A stretch of DNA of 64,000 nt. It comes from Hordeum vulgare subsp. vulgare (Eukaryota > Streptophyta > Magnoliopsida > Poales > Poaceae). A program made the translations under genes and the position numbers. This document shows, piece by piece, positions 44,207-54,148 of this stretch (position 1 is its first letter; every line of letters begins with the position of its first letter). The stretch lies in assembly GCF_904849725.1 (NCBI RefSeq), contig NC_058524.1:493336263-493400262 (forward strand), in the 5' to 3' direction. The notes under the pieces are model-generated. The model searched no databases. It had not been told where the DNA came from and was given only the letters and a program-made list of their open reading frames with translations.

Positions 44207-46034
44207 TGTTGGGGAACGTCGCATGGGAAACAAAAAATTTCCTACGCGCACGAAGACCGATCATGGTGATGTCCATCTACGAGAGGGGATGAGTGATCTA
44301 CGTACCCTTGTAGACCGTACAGCAGAAGCGTTAGAGAACGCGGTTGATGTAGTGGAACGTCCTCACGTCCCTCGATCCGCCCCGCGAACAATCCCGCGAT
44401 CAGTCCCACGATCTAGTACCGAACGGACGGCACCTCCGCGTTCAGCACACGTACAGCTCGACGATGATCTCGGCCTTCTTGATCCAGCAAGAGAGACGGA
44501 GAGGTAGAAGAGTTCTCCGGCAGCGTGACGACGCTCCAGAGGTTGGTGATGACCTTGTCTCAGCAGGGCTCCACCCGAGCTCCGCAGAAACGCGATCTAG
44601 AGGAAAAACCGTGGAGGTATGTGGTCGGGTTGCCGTGGAAAAGTCGTCTCAAATCAGCCCTAAAACCTCCGTATATATAGGTGGGAGGGAGGGGGCCTTG
44701 CCTTGGGGATCAAGGAGCCCCAAGGGGGTCGGCCGAGTCCAAGGGGGAGGACTCTCCCCCCCAAACCGAGTTGGACTAGGTTTGGTGGGAGGGAGTCCCC
44801 CTTCCTTCCCACCTCCTCCTTTTTTTTTCTTCCTCTCTTGATTTTCTTCTCCTTGGCGCATAGGGCACTTGTGGGCTGTCCCACCAGCCCACTAAGGGCT
44901 GGTGTGTCTCCCCCAAGGCCTATGGGCTTCCCCGGGGTGGGTTGCCCCCCCCCCCCCCCGGTGAACTCCCAGAACCCATTCGTCATTCCCGGTACATTCC
45001 CGGTAACTCCGAAAACCTTCCGGTAATCAAATGAGGTCATCCTATATATCAATCTTCGTTTCCGGACCATTCCGGAAACCCTCGTGACGTCCGTGATCTC
45101 ATCCGGGACTCCGAACAACATTCGGTAACCAACCATATAACTCAAATACACATAAAACAACGTCGAACCTTAAGTGTGCAGACCCTGCGGGTTCGAGAAC
45201 TATGTAGACATGACCCGAGAGACTCCTCGGTCAATATCCAATAGCGGGACCTGGATGCCCATATTGGATCCTACATATTCTACGAAGATCTTATCGTTTG
45301 AACCTCAGTGCCAAGGATTCATATAATCCCGTATGTCATTCCCTTTGTCCTTCGGTATGTTACTTGCCCGAGATTCGATCGTTAGTATCCGCATACCTAT
45401 TTCAATCTCGTTTACCGGCAAGTCTCTTTACTCGTTCCGTAATACAAGATCCCGCAACTTACACTAAGTTACATTGCTTGCAAGGCTTGTGTGTGATGTT
45501 GTATTACCGAGTGGGCCCCGAGATACCTCTCCGTCACACGGAGTGACAAATCCCAGTCTTGATCCATACTAACTCAACTAACACCTTCAGAGATACCTGT
45601 AGAGCATCTTTATAGTCACCCAGTTACGTTGCGACGTTTGATACACACAAAGCATTCCTCCGGTGTCAGTGATTTATATGATCTCATGGTCATAGGAATA
45701 AATACTTGACACGCAGAAAACAGTAGCAACAAAATGACACGATCAACATGCTACGTCTATTAGTTTGGGTCTAGTCCATCACGTGATTCTCCCAATGACG
45801 TGATCCAGTTATCAAGCAACAACACCTTGTTCATAATCAGAAGACACTGACTATCATTGGCCAACTGGCTAGCCAACTAGAGGCATGCTAGGGACGGTGT
45901 TTTGTCTATGTATCCACACATGTAAATGAGTCTTCATTCAATACAATTATAGCATGGATAATAAACTATTATCTTGATACAGGAATTATAATAATAACCA
46001 TATTTATTATTGCATCTAGGGCATAATTCCAACA
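44207..46034 (-). repeat. Solo LTR of BARE1/WIS/Angela-type Copia
   Basis: A complete 1,828-bp LTR, TGTTGGGGAACG...ATAATTCCAACA on the plus strand, flanked by exact 5-bp duplications CAATC (44202-44206 and 46035-46039). No internal Copia sequence is present, so it is the product of LTR-LTR recombination. Without it the flanks join exactly as in G1 around 33573-33580. Confidence 0.95.
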
Positions 46035-46039
46035 CAATC

Positions 46040-47356
46040 ATCCTTTCGTCTCCTAGAATTGCTAAAACTCACGTGGTACTCATGAGATCAAAGTTTCAGT
46101 TGGACACAGAGAAAGATAGGGGCTTATAGTTTCTCCTCCCAACTACTTACCTCAAGGGTAATGTCAAAAATAATAATTCATGAATACTTACTTCCAAGTT
46201 GACATATGAATATAGATCTTTCCCTAGCATATGATGTTAGCCAAGATAAAGGCGAAATAAGGAATTGGTGTCGATCACCATGACACTTTTAAGGGCAAAA
46301 AGTAAAGGTACAAGATAGGCCCTTCGCAGAGGGAAGCAGAGGTTGTCATGCGCTTTTGAAGTTTGGATGTCTGCCTCTTAGTGTGAAGGAACGTCACTTT
46401 ATATTGCCTCTTGTGATAAAGAACTTTATTATGCAGTCTGTCGCTTTTATGTCTTCCTCATCACAGGTTCGTACAAAGCTTATTTTCCACACACTAATAG
46501 ATCATACATATTTAGGGAGCAATTTTTATTGCTTGCACCGATGACAACTTACTTGAGGGATCTTCTTCAATCCATAGGTAGGTATGGTGGACTCTCATGG
46601 CAAAACTGGGTTGAAGGTTTATGGATGCACAAGTAGTATCTCTACTTAGTGCGGAAGTTTTGGCTGATATGAGGTGGAAGCAAGCCTCACATGCTAAGGG
46701 ATCTCTAGTCATATAATATTGCTCGAAACCAAGCAAACATAATTTGTTACGTTGTCTTCCTTGTCCAATATCTACTTCTAAGCATGTAATAGTTTCGTGA
46801 GTGTTCACAATCATAGATGGTGCCCAAGATGATATATTTATAAGTGAACCTCTCCTTATTTGTTACTTCCTATTAATTGCAACCAAGACCAAGGTCTACG
46901 TTTGTCCACCCACAACAAGTTTCAATCAACATTCTTTTTATATGTGAAGCCATCACTTCCCATAAGATCATTACATGATCATTCATGCTTTTGTTCTTTT
47001 ATCATTCTTTTCTTTAGATCATGGCATGAAGCAAGAATCTTAACTAAAACACTCTTTATTATATGACTCACGAGCTCGAATACATTTGGGGTGACACAAA
47101 GCAAAACTCAAGCCTAGATCACTAAGAACTTTATTCTACTAGAGAAACATAAAACCAAAAAGGATCAAACTGAGAAAAGGTAAAGGCAAAAGATGTGATG
47201 ATGATACGATACCGGGGCAACTCCCCCAAGCTTGGCACAAGCCAAGGGGATTGCCCATACCCGTGCTTAGTTGTCTTCCCTTGAAGGTGAAGGCGGTGGA
47301 GTTGTCCTGTCTTTTGATTCCAAGAGGGCCATGAATCTTTGATTTATACCTTGAAG
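46040..47356 (-). other. G2 3' non-coding region, right of solo LTR
   Basis: Collinear with G1 33580-34795. No supported coding on either strand. Confidence 0.7.
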
Positions 47357-47683
47357 TTATGTGATGTGTTTCTCCAGGAAAACAACTTCATGGGTGATAT
47401 AAGTATTACGAACACGAGTTATTTCGCATAACCTCAAGAGTTCGATCAAGGATGGAGGTAAAAGGTGGAGATAGGGTTGAAGAAAATCCTCTTCCTCAGC
47501 TCCTTCCTTGTTGAGCAGAGATTGCCCTTCGTCCAACGCCGGATTCTCCTCCTTAATTTTGCCCTTAGTTTCTTCAAGCAGCCTTTCCTTGGACTCCATG
47601 ACCTCCATTCTTTTCAGATCAGCATTTACTTCTTCATAGACCTGAGGGAGATCGTTCTCCCCGACAGATTCATGAGACGACAT
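47357..47683 (-). CDS. G2 accessory ORF downstream of integrase
   Basis: A 109-codon open frame starts MSSHESVGENDLPQVYEEVN and is rich in Glu/Lys (MEVMESKERLLEETKGKIKE), suggesting a coiled coil. It then has LHLLPPSLIELLRLCEITR before ending at 47357. The start is chosen because MSS also begins the G1 counterpart and the upstream in-frame Met lies in leader-like DNA. It has no membrane segment or zinc motif. No known family recognised. Confidence 0.45.
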   Translation of the reverse strand: MSSHESVGENDLPQVYEEVNADLKRMEVMESKERLLEETKGKIKEENPALDEGQSLLNKEGAEEEDFLQPYLHLLPPSLIELLRLCEITRVRNTYITHEVVFLEKHIT

Positions 47684-47994
47684 CTTTGCCCTAAATATGC
47701 GGCACATACAGACTCGAAACAAAAATAGAGGATAATTGTGTGATTCGAGGGTCAGACCTTTCGGAGAATATATAATGAATTTTTCCCGACCAGAAGGAGT
47801 ACTCCGCAAGAAAATGGAGTCCGAGAGGCACAAGAGGTGCTCACAAGGCCCGCAGGCGCGGCTAGGGGGTAGGCCGCGCCTAGCAGGCTTGTCACCTCCT
47901 CGTGCGATTTCCAGACTACTTTAAATTTTTTTATTTTTCTCAAAAATCCAAAACGGAGAAAAATAGCTACTGGAATTTTTTTTGGAGTCGGTTT

Positions 47995-48657
47995 ACTTAC
48001 CGAATCACATACCTCTTCATTTTTGGAGTCTGAAACAGGCTGATAAATATCCCTTATGTACGCCTCCGGAGTTATGGTATTAATGATATTGCTTTCAACA
48101 TTTATGGGAGTACCTGAATATAATTCTTGATTCTTTGCCCATTTGCCACTCTCGGAAAATTACCTTCCGTGTTGTTGATTTTGATGGCACCAGAACGATA
48201 TACTTCCTCAACAATGTCAGGACCTTCCCATTTAGAGAGAAGCTTGCGTGCAAAAAATATTAAACGAGAATTGTATAGAAAGACATAATCACCTACATTG
48301 AACTCACGTTTTGTATCCTTTTATCATGCGACCTCTTAACCTTTTCTTTAAACATCTTGGCATTTTCATATGCCTGAGCTCTCCATTCATCAAGTGAGCT
48401 AATATCAAATAACCTCTTCTCACCAGCAAGTTTGAAATCAAAATTGAGCTCTTTGATTGCCCAATAAGCCTTATTCTCTAGCTCAAGAGGTAAATGACAT
48501 GCTTTACCATAAACCATTTTGTACGAAGACATGCCCATGGGATTCTTATAAGCAGTTCTATAAGCTCACAGTGCATCATCAAGCTTCTTAGACCAATTCT
48601 TTCTAGACTTATTAACAGTCTTTTGCAGAATTAGTTTAATCTCACTATTACTTAGCT
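47995..48657 (-). pseudogene. pol: G2 integrase C-terminal part
   Basis: The segment from 48538 reads GMSSYKMVYGKACHLPLELE and KELNFDFKLAGEKRLFDISS; a one-base deletion after HDKRIQ (about 48307-48312) shifts the frame. Upstream, DDALxAYRTAYKNPMG has TGA where Trp is expected. The homologous G1 segment is 35497-36120. Confidence 0.78.
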
Positions 48658-50019
48658 CTACTTGACCACTAGACTAGGATGATAGGGAGATGCAACTCTA
48701 TGGTTGACATCATACTTAGCAAGCGTTTTACGAAAAGCACCATGAATGAAATGTGAACCACCATCAGTCATTAAATATCTAGGGACTCCAAATCTAGGGA
48801 AAATAACTTCTTTAAGCATCCTGATAGAGGTGTTGTGATCAGCACTACTAGTTAGGATAGCTTCTACCCACTTAGTAACGTAATCAATAACAACTAGGAT
48901 ATGAGTATACCCCTTGGATTTTGGAAAAGGTCCCATATAATCAAAACCCCAAACATCAAATGGTTCAATGACAAGTGAATAATTCATAGGCATTTCCTGA
49001 CGTTTACTGATATTACCTATTCTTTGACATTCATCACAAGACAAGACAAACTTACGGGCATCCTTGAAGAGAGTAGGCCAATAGAAACTAGATTGCAATA
49101 CCTTGTGTGCAGTTCTATCTCCCGCATGGTGTCCTCCGTAAGCCTCGGAGTGACACTTCTGTAGGATCTGTCCCTTTTCATGCTCAGGTGCACAACGTCT
49201 AATAACACCATCTACTCCTTCCACATAAAGGTGAGGATCATCCCGGAAGTAATGTCTCAAATCAAAGAAGAATTTCTTCTTTTGCTGGTATGTGAAACTA
49301 GTTGGTATATATTTGGCAACGATATAATTCGCATAATCAGCATACCACGGTGTACTACGTGAAACATTGATGACATTCAAGTGCTCATCAGGAAAGCTAT
49401 CATCAATAGGTTGTGGGTCATCAAGAACATTCTCCAACCTAGACAAGTTATCTGCTACGGGGTTCTCAGCACCCTTCCTATCAACAACATGCAAATCAAA
49501 TTCTTGTAGCAAGAGAACCCATCTGATAAGTCTAGGTTTAGCATATTTCTTTTCCATGAGATACTTAATAGCAGCATGATCAGTGTGAATAGTGACTTTG
49601 GAATCAACTATGTAAGATCTGAACTTTTCACATGCAAACACGACTGCTAAAAATTCCTTTTCGGTAGTAGCATAGTTTCTTTGGGAACTGTCTAGAGTTT
49701 TACTAGCATAATGAATAACATTCAACTTCTTGTCAACTCTTGGTCCTAGAACAGCACCAATAGCATAATCACTAGCATCACACATGATTTCAAAAGGTAA
49801 ATTCCAATCAGGTGGTTGAACAATAGGTGCAGTTATCAAGGCCTTTTTAAGTATTTCGAAGGCTTCCTCACAATCATTGTAAAAAACAAATGGAGTATCC
49901 TTTTGCAAGAGATTGGTAAGAGGCCTAGAAATCTTAGAAAAGTCCTTAATGAATCTTCTATAGAAACCAGCATGACCAAGGAAACTTCTTATACCTTTGA
50001 TATCTGTAGGGCATGGCAT
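48658..50019 (-). pseudogene. pol: G2 RT thumb, RNase H and integrase core
   Basis: A 453-codon open frame has [20 protein letters not shown] (RT end), then RNase [44 protein letters not shown] and ADNLSRL with the last Asp intact. The integrase finger GGHHAG...CDECQRIG and core [25 protein letters not shown] follow. It ends after ASPYHP because of a one-base deletion before SGQ. It is the best preserved pol block in G1/G2. Confidence 0.87.
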
Positions 50020-51147
50020 TTTCTCGATCGCATCAACCTTAGCCTTATCGACTTCAATACCTCTTTAAGACATTTTATGTCCTAAGATGATGCCATCATT
50101 AACCATAAAGTGGCACTTCTCCCAATTCAAGACAAGGTTGGTATCTTTACACCTCTGCAAAACTCAATCAAGGTTGCTGAGGCAATCATCAAAAGAAGAC
50201 CCGTAAACGGAGAAGTCATCCATGAAAACCTCAACAATATTTTCAAAAAAGTCAGAGAATATAGCCATCATACATCTTTGAAAGGTGGAAGGTGCATAAC
50301 ATAAGCCAAAAGGCATACGTCTGTAAGCAAAGGTACCGAAAGGGTAGGTAAATGTGGTTTTCTCCTGATCAGATTGTGCACCAGGTATTTGGGAAAAACC
50401 AGAATAACCATCTAGAAAGCAGAAGTGTGTGTGTTTAGACAGTCTTTCTAGCATTTGGTCGATAAAAGGCAAAGGGTAATGATCTTTCCTAGTGGCTTTA
50501 TTCAATTTCCTAAAATCAATCACGATCCTATAGCTAGTAAAAATCCTCTGTGGGATCAATTCATCTTTATCATTAGGGACAACGGTAATACCTCCCTTCT
50601 TAGGGACGCAATGCACGGGCCTCATCCAATCACTATGAGCAACATGATAGATAATACCAGCTTCCAGGAGATTTAGTATTTCTTTTCTTACTACCTCTTT
50701 CATCTTAGGATTTAATCTCCGTTGATGATCGGCAACTGGTTTGGAATCAGGGTCAGTTTTAATTTTGTGCTGGCATAGAGTGGGACTAATACCCTTAAGA
50801 TCATCAAGAGTATATCCAATGGCAGCACGGTGCTTCCTCAAAGTTTGTAATAACTTCTTTTCTTCCTGCTCTGAAAGGATAGCACTAATTATAACATGAT
50901 ATATCTCTTTTTTATCGAGATAAGCATACTTAAGAGTATTAGGTAACTGCTTAAGCTCAAACACAGGATCACCCTTTGGTGGGGGTGGATCTCCAAGCAG
51001 TTCAACAGGCAAACTATTCTTATAGATAGGATGTTGTTCAAAGATAACTCTATCTATCTCATTCCTTTCATCCATATGCATATCATTTTCATGCTCAAGC
51101 AAGTGTTGCTCTAAAGGATCAGTAGGAGGCACAACAATAGAAGCTAG
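50020..51147 (-). pseudogene. pol: G2 reverse transcriptase
   Basis: The frame contains RIVIDFRKLNKATRKDHYPL, FCFLDGYSGFSQIPGAQ, YRRMPFGLCYAPSTFQRCM and the catalytic EVFMDDFSVYG, followed by two in-frame stops (TGA 50164-50166 and TAA near 50065). This is the segment missing from G1. Its upstream end is the CACTA target site. Frame is preserved across the CACTA insertion, which interrupts the protease-RT linker. Confidence 0.87.
51145..51147. repeat. Target-site duplication TAG of the CACTA element, left
   Basis: TAG matches 56552-56554. One copy joins the flanks as in G1 at 38340-38350. Confidence 0.85.
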
Positions 51148-51360
51148 CACTACAAGAAATATGTTCGTACATGACGTTCTTTAAGATGTCGTTGATGAAT
51201 TCGTCATAAATCTATGACGATTTAATCCGAGATTGTCGTAAGCCGTTTGAGGGGATCAAATCTACATATAAATTACGACGATGTGAGTCAAAAACGTCGT
51301 AACCGCATAAGATGAGATCGTCATAACTTTTACGATGATTATAAAAATGTCGTAACATGT
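51148..51360. repeat. Left CACTA terminal and subterminal repeats
   Basis: Terminal CACTACAAGAAATATG followed by many short words of the type TATGACGAT, GTCGTAA, TACGACGAT in both orientations, the usual transposase-binding zone of CACTA elements. Confidence 0.75.
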
Positions 51361-52058
51361 TCTAACTATATTGACATGTCACTCGTGGGTCCATACTATC
51401 CACCTCATCCTAGTTTGTGAAGCAACCTACTATTCTGTAATTCCAAAAATTCTCGAAAAATTATCAAAAATACTTTGGATCATATATTCCTCAAATATGT
51501 GAAAACCCTTCCTTCCATAGTTTAAAAATAATTCAGCAATATTCATTTTCCTATTCTGTTCACAATAGCACTTTGTGAAGGAAGTGTTATTTCTATTTCT
51601 TTGATTACCCTCATATTTTTTGGGCACTCTTTCCTATCCAAATCATTGCCTCATGAAAACTTCTGTAATGATTTTTCTAGTAAATCTTTCTCAGCAAATT
51701 TCCAAAGTTTGTGTTCATCTAAAAGCTTTGTGAAGGAAGTACTAGATAGGAATATCCTGATGAGTTGAATTTTTTCCACATCTTCTATGTGCCCAAAACA
51801 TAGCTCTCCACGATATTTTAGCTCCATCTAACAATCCATGTGAACTCATCATCCAATCTTTGTTTCTGGTAATATTTTCATTTTGTGAAGCAACTACATT
51901 TTATATTGCTTTATAGTTGATTAAAAATTTATGTGATGCCCTTTTGCAAAATATTTTTGATAGATCCTTTACAAAATTTCTCTATTTTTAGTACTTCGAA
52001 ACTATTTTAAATCACTGATTTTTCGAACCAATCAGAACTCTTCCCACGGATCGATAAC
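51361..52058. other. CACTA left interior, AT-rich
   Basis: No gene recognised. The phrase GTGAAGGAAGT recurs (near 51575 and 51730), with TTTGTGAAGCAAC at 51415 and 51893, so some decayed internal duplication is present. Confidence 0.5.
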
Positions 52059-52496
52059 ATGGCGTCCATCCATCCATCCATCTACCTCACCATCTCACAT
52101 TCATCCATTCATGTACCTACAGGAAAAAAACCACCCTCAACCCAAACCCTAGCTCAGATCCCATCGACCCCTCTTCCATTGACCCCTCGTCCCCATCTCC
52201 TCGCCGCCGCCACCTCCTCCCCGTCCCCGCCCCCCTCTCGATCTGATCCTCCCTCGTCCCCATCTCCTTGCCACCGCCACCTCCTCCCTCATCCCCATCT
52301 CCTCGCAGCGCGACACCAAGCTCCCTTCGCCCGCACCCGCACCAAAAAGCTCCAGGGAAACCCCCTGCGCGCCCGCCTGGTGCCGGATCGGATCGGGGAT
52401 GTGGGAGTCGATGGCGCTCACGCTGGCAACAGCATCAGCAAGGTCCTCCGGAAGAAGGGCACCCTCATCCTCCCTCCCCTCTCCTTCAAGCTAAAG
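52059..52496 (+). CDS. Chimeric gene exon 1: NIPA-like magnesium transporter N-terminus
   Basis: The open frame from ATG 52059 has a Pro/Ser/His-rich lead and then GNSISKVLRKKGTLILPPLS followed by FKLK, closely resembling the first exon of plant NIPA-type Mg transporters (NIPA8-like), which encodes transmembrane helix 1 and the loop. The usual start MWESMALTLA is present at 52400-52429 in another frame; a loss of about ten bases joins the former 5' leader to the NIPA frame. The exon end FKLK at 52496 is followed by GCAACC instead of GT. Expression is unknown. Confidence 0.68.
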
Positions 52497-52615
52497 GCAA
52501 CCCTCCCTCCCTCCCTCTCCCCTTCCTCCCACCCTTATCCGTCCCCTCCGGATGCCGGCGCTGCTGTGTAGTACTTGTTTAGATGGATGACACCGCCCCA
52601 TTCATTCTCGCGCAG

Positions 52616-52714
52616 GTAATACGGGGCTACGTGCTCAGTAGGCTCTGGATCAGCGGCTTCCTCCTCGACATGTGCGGCGCCGGCCTCATGCTCACCGCGC
52701 TCTCGCAGGCACCG
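52616..52714 (+). CDS. Chimeric gene exon 2: NIPA-like helix
   Basis: After acceptor TCTCGCGCAG (to 52615) the 33-codon exon reads VIRGYVLSRLWISGFLLDMC and then GAGLMLTALSQAP, matching the second exon of NIPA-type Mg transporters (membrane helix). Donor GTGTGT follows at 52715. A continuous frame also runs from 52583 through the intron to 52942. The exon is in phase 0, as is exon 3. Confidence 0.75.
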
Positions 52715-52852
52715 GTGTGTTGCCTGCTTCCCCACCCCCTTCTGTTTCACGACCGATTCCACGCAATTACTGAATGGCTTAGGATACGCCACGGGTTGAC
52801 TGATGCGGGTTTGCCTTTTCACCTCAGGTCTCTGTCATGCAGTCCCAGCCAG

Positions 52853-52909
52853 GGCCTCGAGTTTAAGAACCTGTCCTACACTATCGTCAAGAAGCCGGAG
52901 GAGGCGCAG
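52853..52909 (+). CDS. Chimeric gene exon 3: ABCG-like strand
   Basis: With acceptor CCCAGCCAG the 19-codon block reads GLEFKNLSYTIVKKPEEAQ, and a GT donor follows at 52910. LEFKNLSY is typical of the first beta-strand of plant ABCG half-transporters; the Walker A part is absent. The intron from 52715 is 138 bp, a multiple of three, so it reads on whether or not it is spliced. An alternative acceptor at 52827 (CTCAG) would restore NIPA-like VSVMQ but then meets a stop. The ABCG assignment is tentative. Confidence 0.5.
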
Positions 52910-52983
52910 GTAATGGCCCGTATTCTTCTTCGTAATAGGTAGACGAAGAAGAAGCCAGAGGAGGCCCAGGTGATGGCTCGTAT
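52890..52983 (+). repeat. ~60-bp tandem duplication over a splice donor
   Basis: AAGAAGCCGGAGGAGGCGCAG followed by GTAATGGCCCGTAT recurs 60 bp later as AGAAGCCAGAGGAGGCCCAG followed by GTGATGGCTCGTAT, giving two consecutive GT donors at 52910 and 52970. Confidence 0.85.
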
Positions 52984-53070
52984 CTCGCGTTTGCGGCATT
53001 CTGCTGTTTCTTGGGGTTCTTTGAGTCTCTGGAGTGCGTTCTTGAGTGTTTCTTGGTTTCTGTTGAGCAG

Positions 53071-53118
53071 GTGAAATCATGGCACGCCATAGGGGCGCTC
53101 TGGAACAACCTTAGAAAG
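53071..53118 (+). CDS. Chimeric gene exon 4 (unrecognised)
   Basis: After a strong acceptor TTTCTGTTGAGCAG, 16 codons read VKSWHAIGALWNNLRK, followed by donor GTATTA at 53119. Phase 0 at both sides. Source gene not recognised. Confidence 0.5.
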
Positions 53119-53923
53119 GTATTATAACCAAAATCTTGGACCTCCCTTTCTGTTTGGGATGTGGAACTGTGATCTCTAGTTTTGTTGAAATCTTGGGGAC
53201 GATCCAGAGTAAATAGAAACAGAATCTTGGGAAAATGTTGAGGACAGTTTGCCTTTCTGTAATAGTAAAAGCAGAATCTTGAGCAAATCGTTGTGCTAAT
53301 AGATTATTCTGTTTAGCAACCTTGATGGCGTATATGGTTGCAACTGTAAGATGTGGGGAAATATGAGGGTCATGTCTTGGCAGTGTCTGCTGCTGCTGTG
53401 ATATTTTGGCAAGAAATCTCGCAGCAGCATCAAGTGTATCAGTTTTCAGTGTATAGGAGGAATCTTGGCCAAATGTTGGGATTAGGTTGGAATTTTATTT
53501 TGCCAGCAGTACACAGTCGTTGCTGCTTGTGGGTCTTCTTTGAGTCTGGCATCATATTTTGAAGCAAATGGCTATCTTGTCGAAATTGTTGTCTGTAAAT
53601 TGTGGGGAAATCATGAGGTTGTGTCCTGATTACTGCAGCCTTTTAGTAAAGAGCCTGAAGTCAAATGTATGAACTTCCTCTGTCAAAAGATTTTGTTATC
53701 AGAAAATTAATCAAAACACTAGTTCAAGGCTGCATAACTCAATAAGAATAAATTATTGCTTCCAATCCAGTGCATGTGTTGTCGTGCTGTATGATGGTGT
53801 GACTCGGTTCCTTTGAAGCTTTAGTACACTAGGATTTTAGCTAAATAAAAGAAAATGATCGCTTGGCATTTTCACATACGATCCGCTAGGCCTGACGCCG
53901 CTCATCTCTTCGAAACTTTGCAG
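53119..53923. other. Intron-like spacer between exon 4 and exon 5
   Basis: AT-rich. Repeated phrases (ATCTTGGG-AAATGTTGGG, CTGTAAGATGTGGGGAAAT/CTGTAAATTGTGGGGAAAT) show internal duplication of intron sequence. It ends AACTTTGCAG at 53923. Confidence 0.55.
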
Positions 53924-54148
53924 GGCAGTATGGGATGGGTGCGCGCGGCTGAGCCCACCGGGTGCGGGGTGTCGCTGTCCCCGTCGATGACGCGGTTTGG
54001 GATCACCGCGCACTTCAACGCCACCTCGTCGGACGTGTCGGAGGCCACCGTCGCCGCGTCGTCAGGCGCCGTCCACGCGGTGCGGCGGACCGAGCCCGTC
54101 GTGTTCGCCGAGTGGCTGCACGCCAACCTCAGGGACCCCGATGTGAAG
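53924..54148 (+). CDS. Chimeric gene exon 5: sulfurtransferase (STR1-like) segment
   Basis: The 75-codon, strongly GC-rich exon ends EPVVFAEWLHANLRDPDVK, matching the start of the first rhodanese domain of plant thiosulfate/3-mercaptopyruvate sulfurtransferase (STR1), where EPVVSVDWLHANL precedes an exon end at (L/V)K. The first ~55 codons (GSMGWVRAAEPTGCG, GITAHFNATSSDVSE) are not recognised and may be leader or a further captured piece. Flanked by TTTGCAG and GTATAT, phase 0. The catalytic Cys domain is absent. Confidence 0.68.

Noticed and set aside
52583..52942. Single-exon NIPA/ABCG fusion protein
   Set aside because: The open frame runs through a stretch with good intron borders (GTGTGT...CCAG); continuous openness over 138 bp is possible by chance, so exons were annotated separately.
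53924..54148. Functional sulfurtransferase gene
   Set aside because: Only the first segment is present; the rhodanese catalytic domain is missing, and it sits within a transposon.
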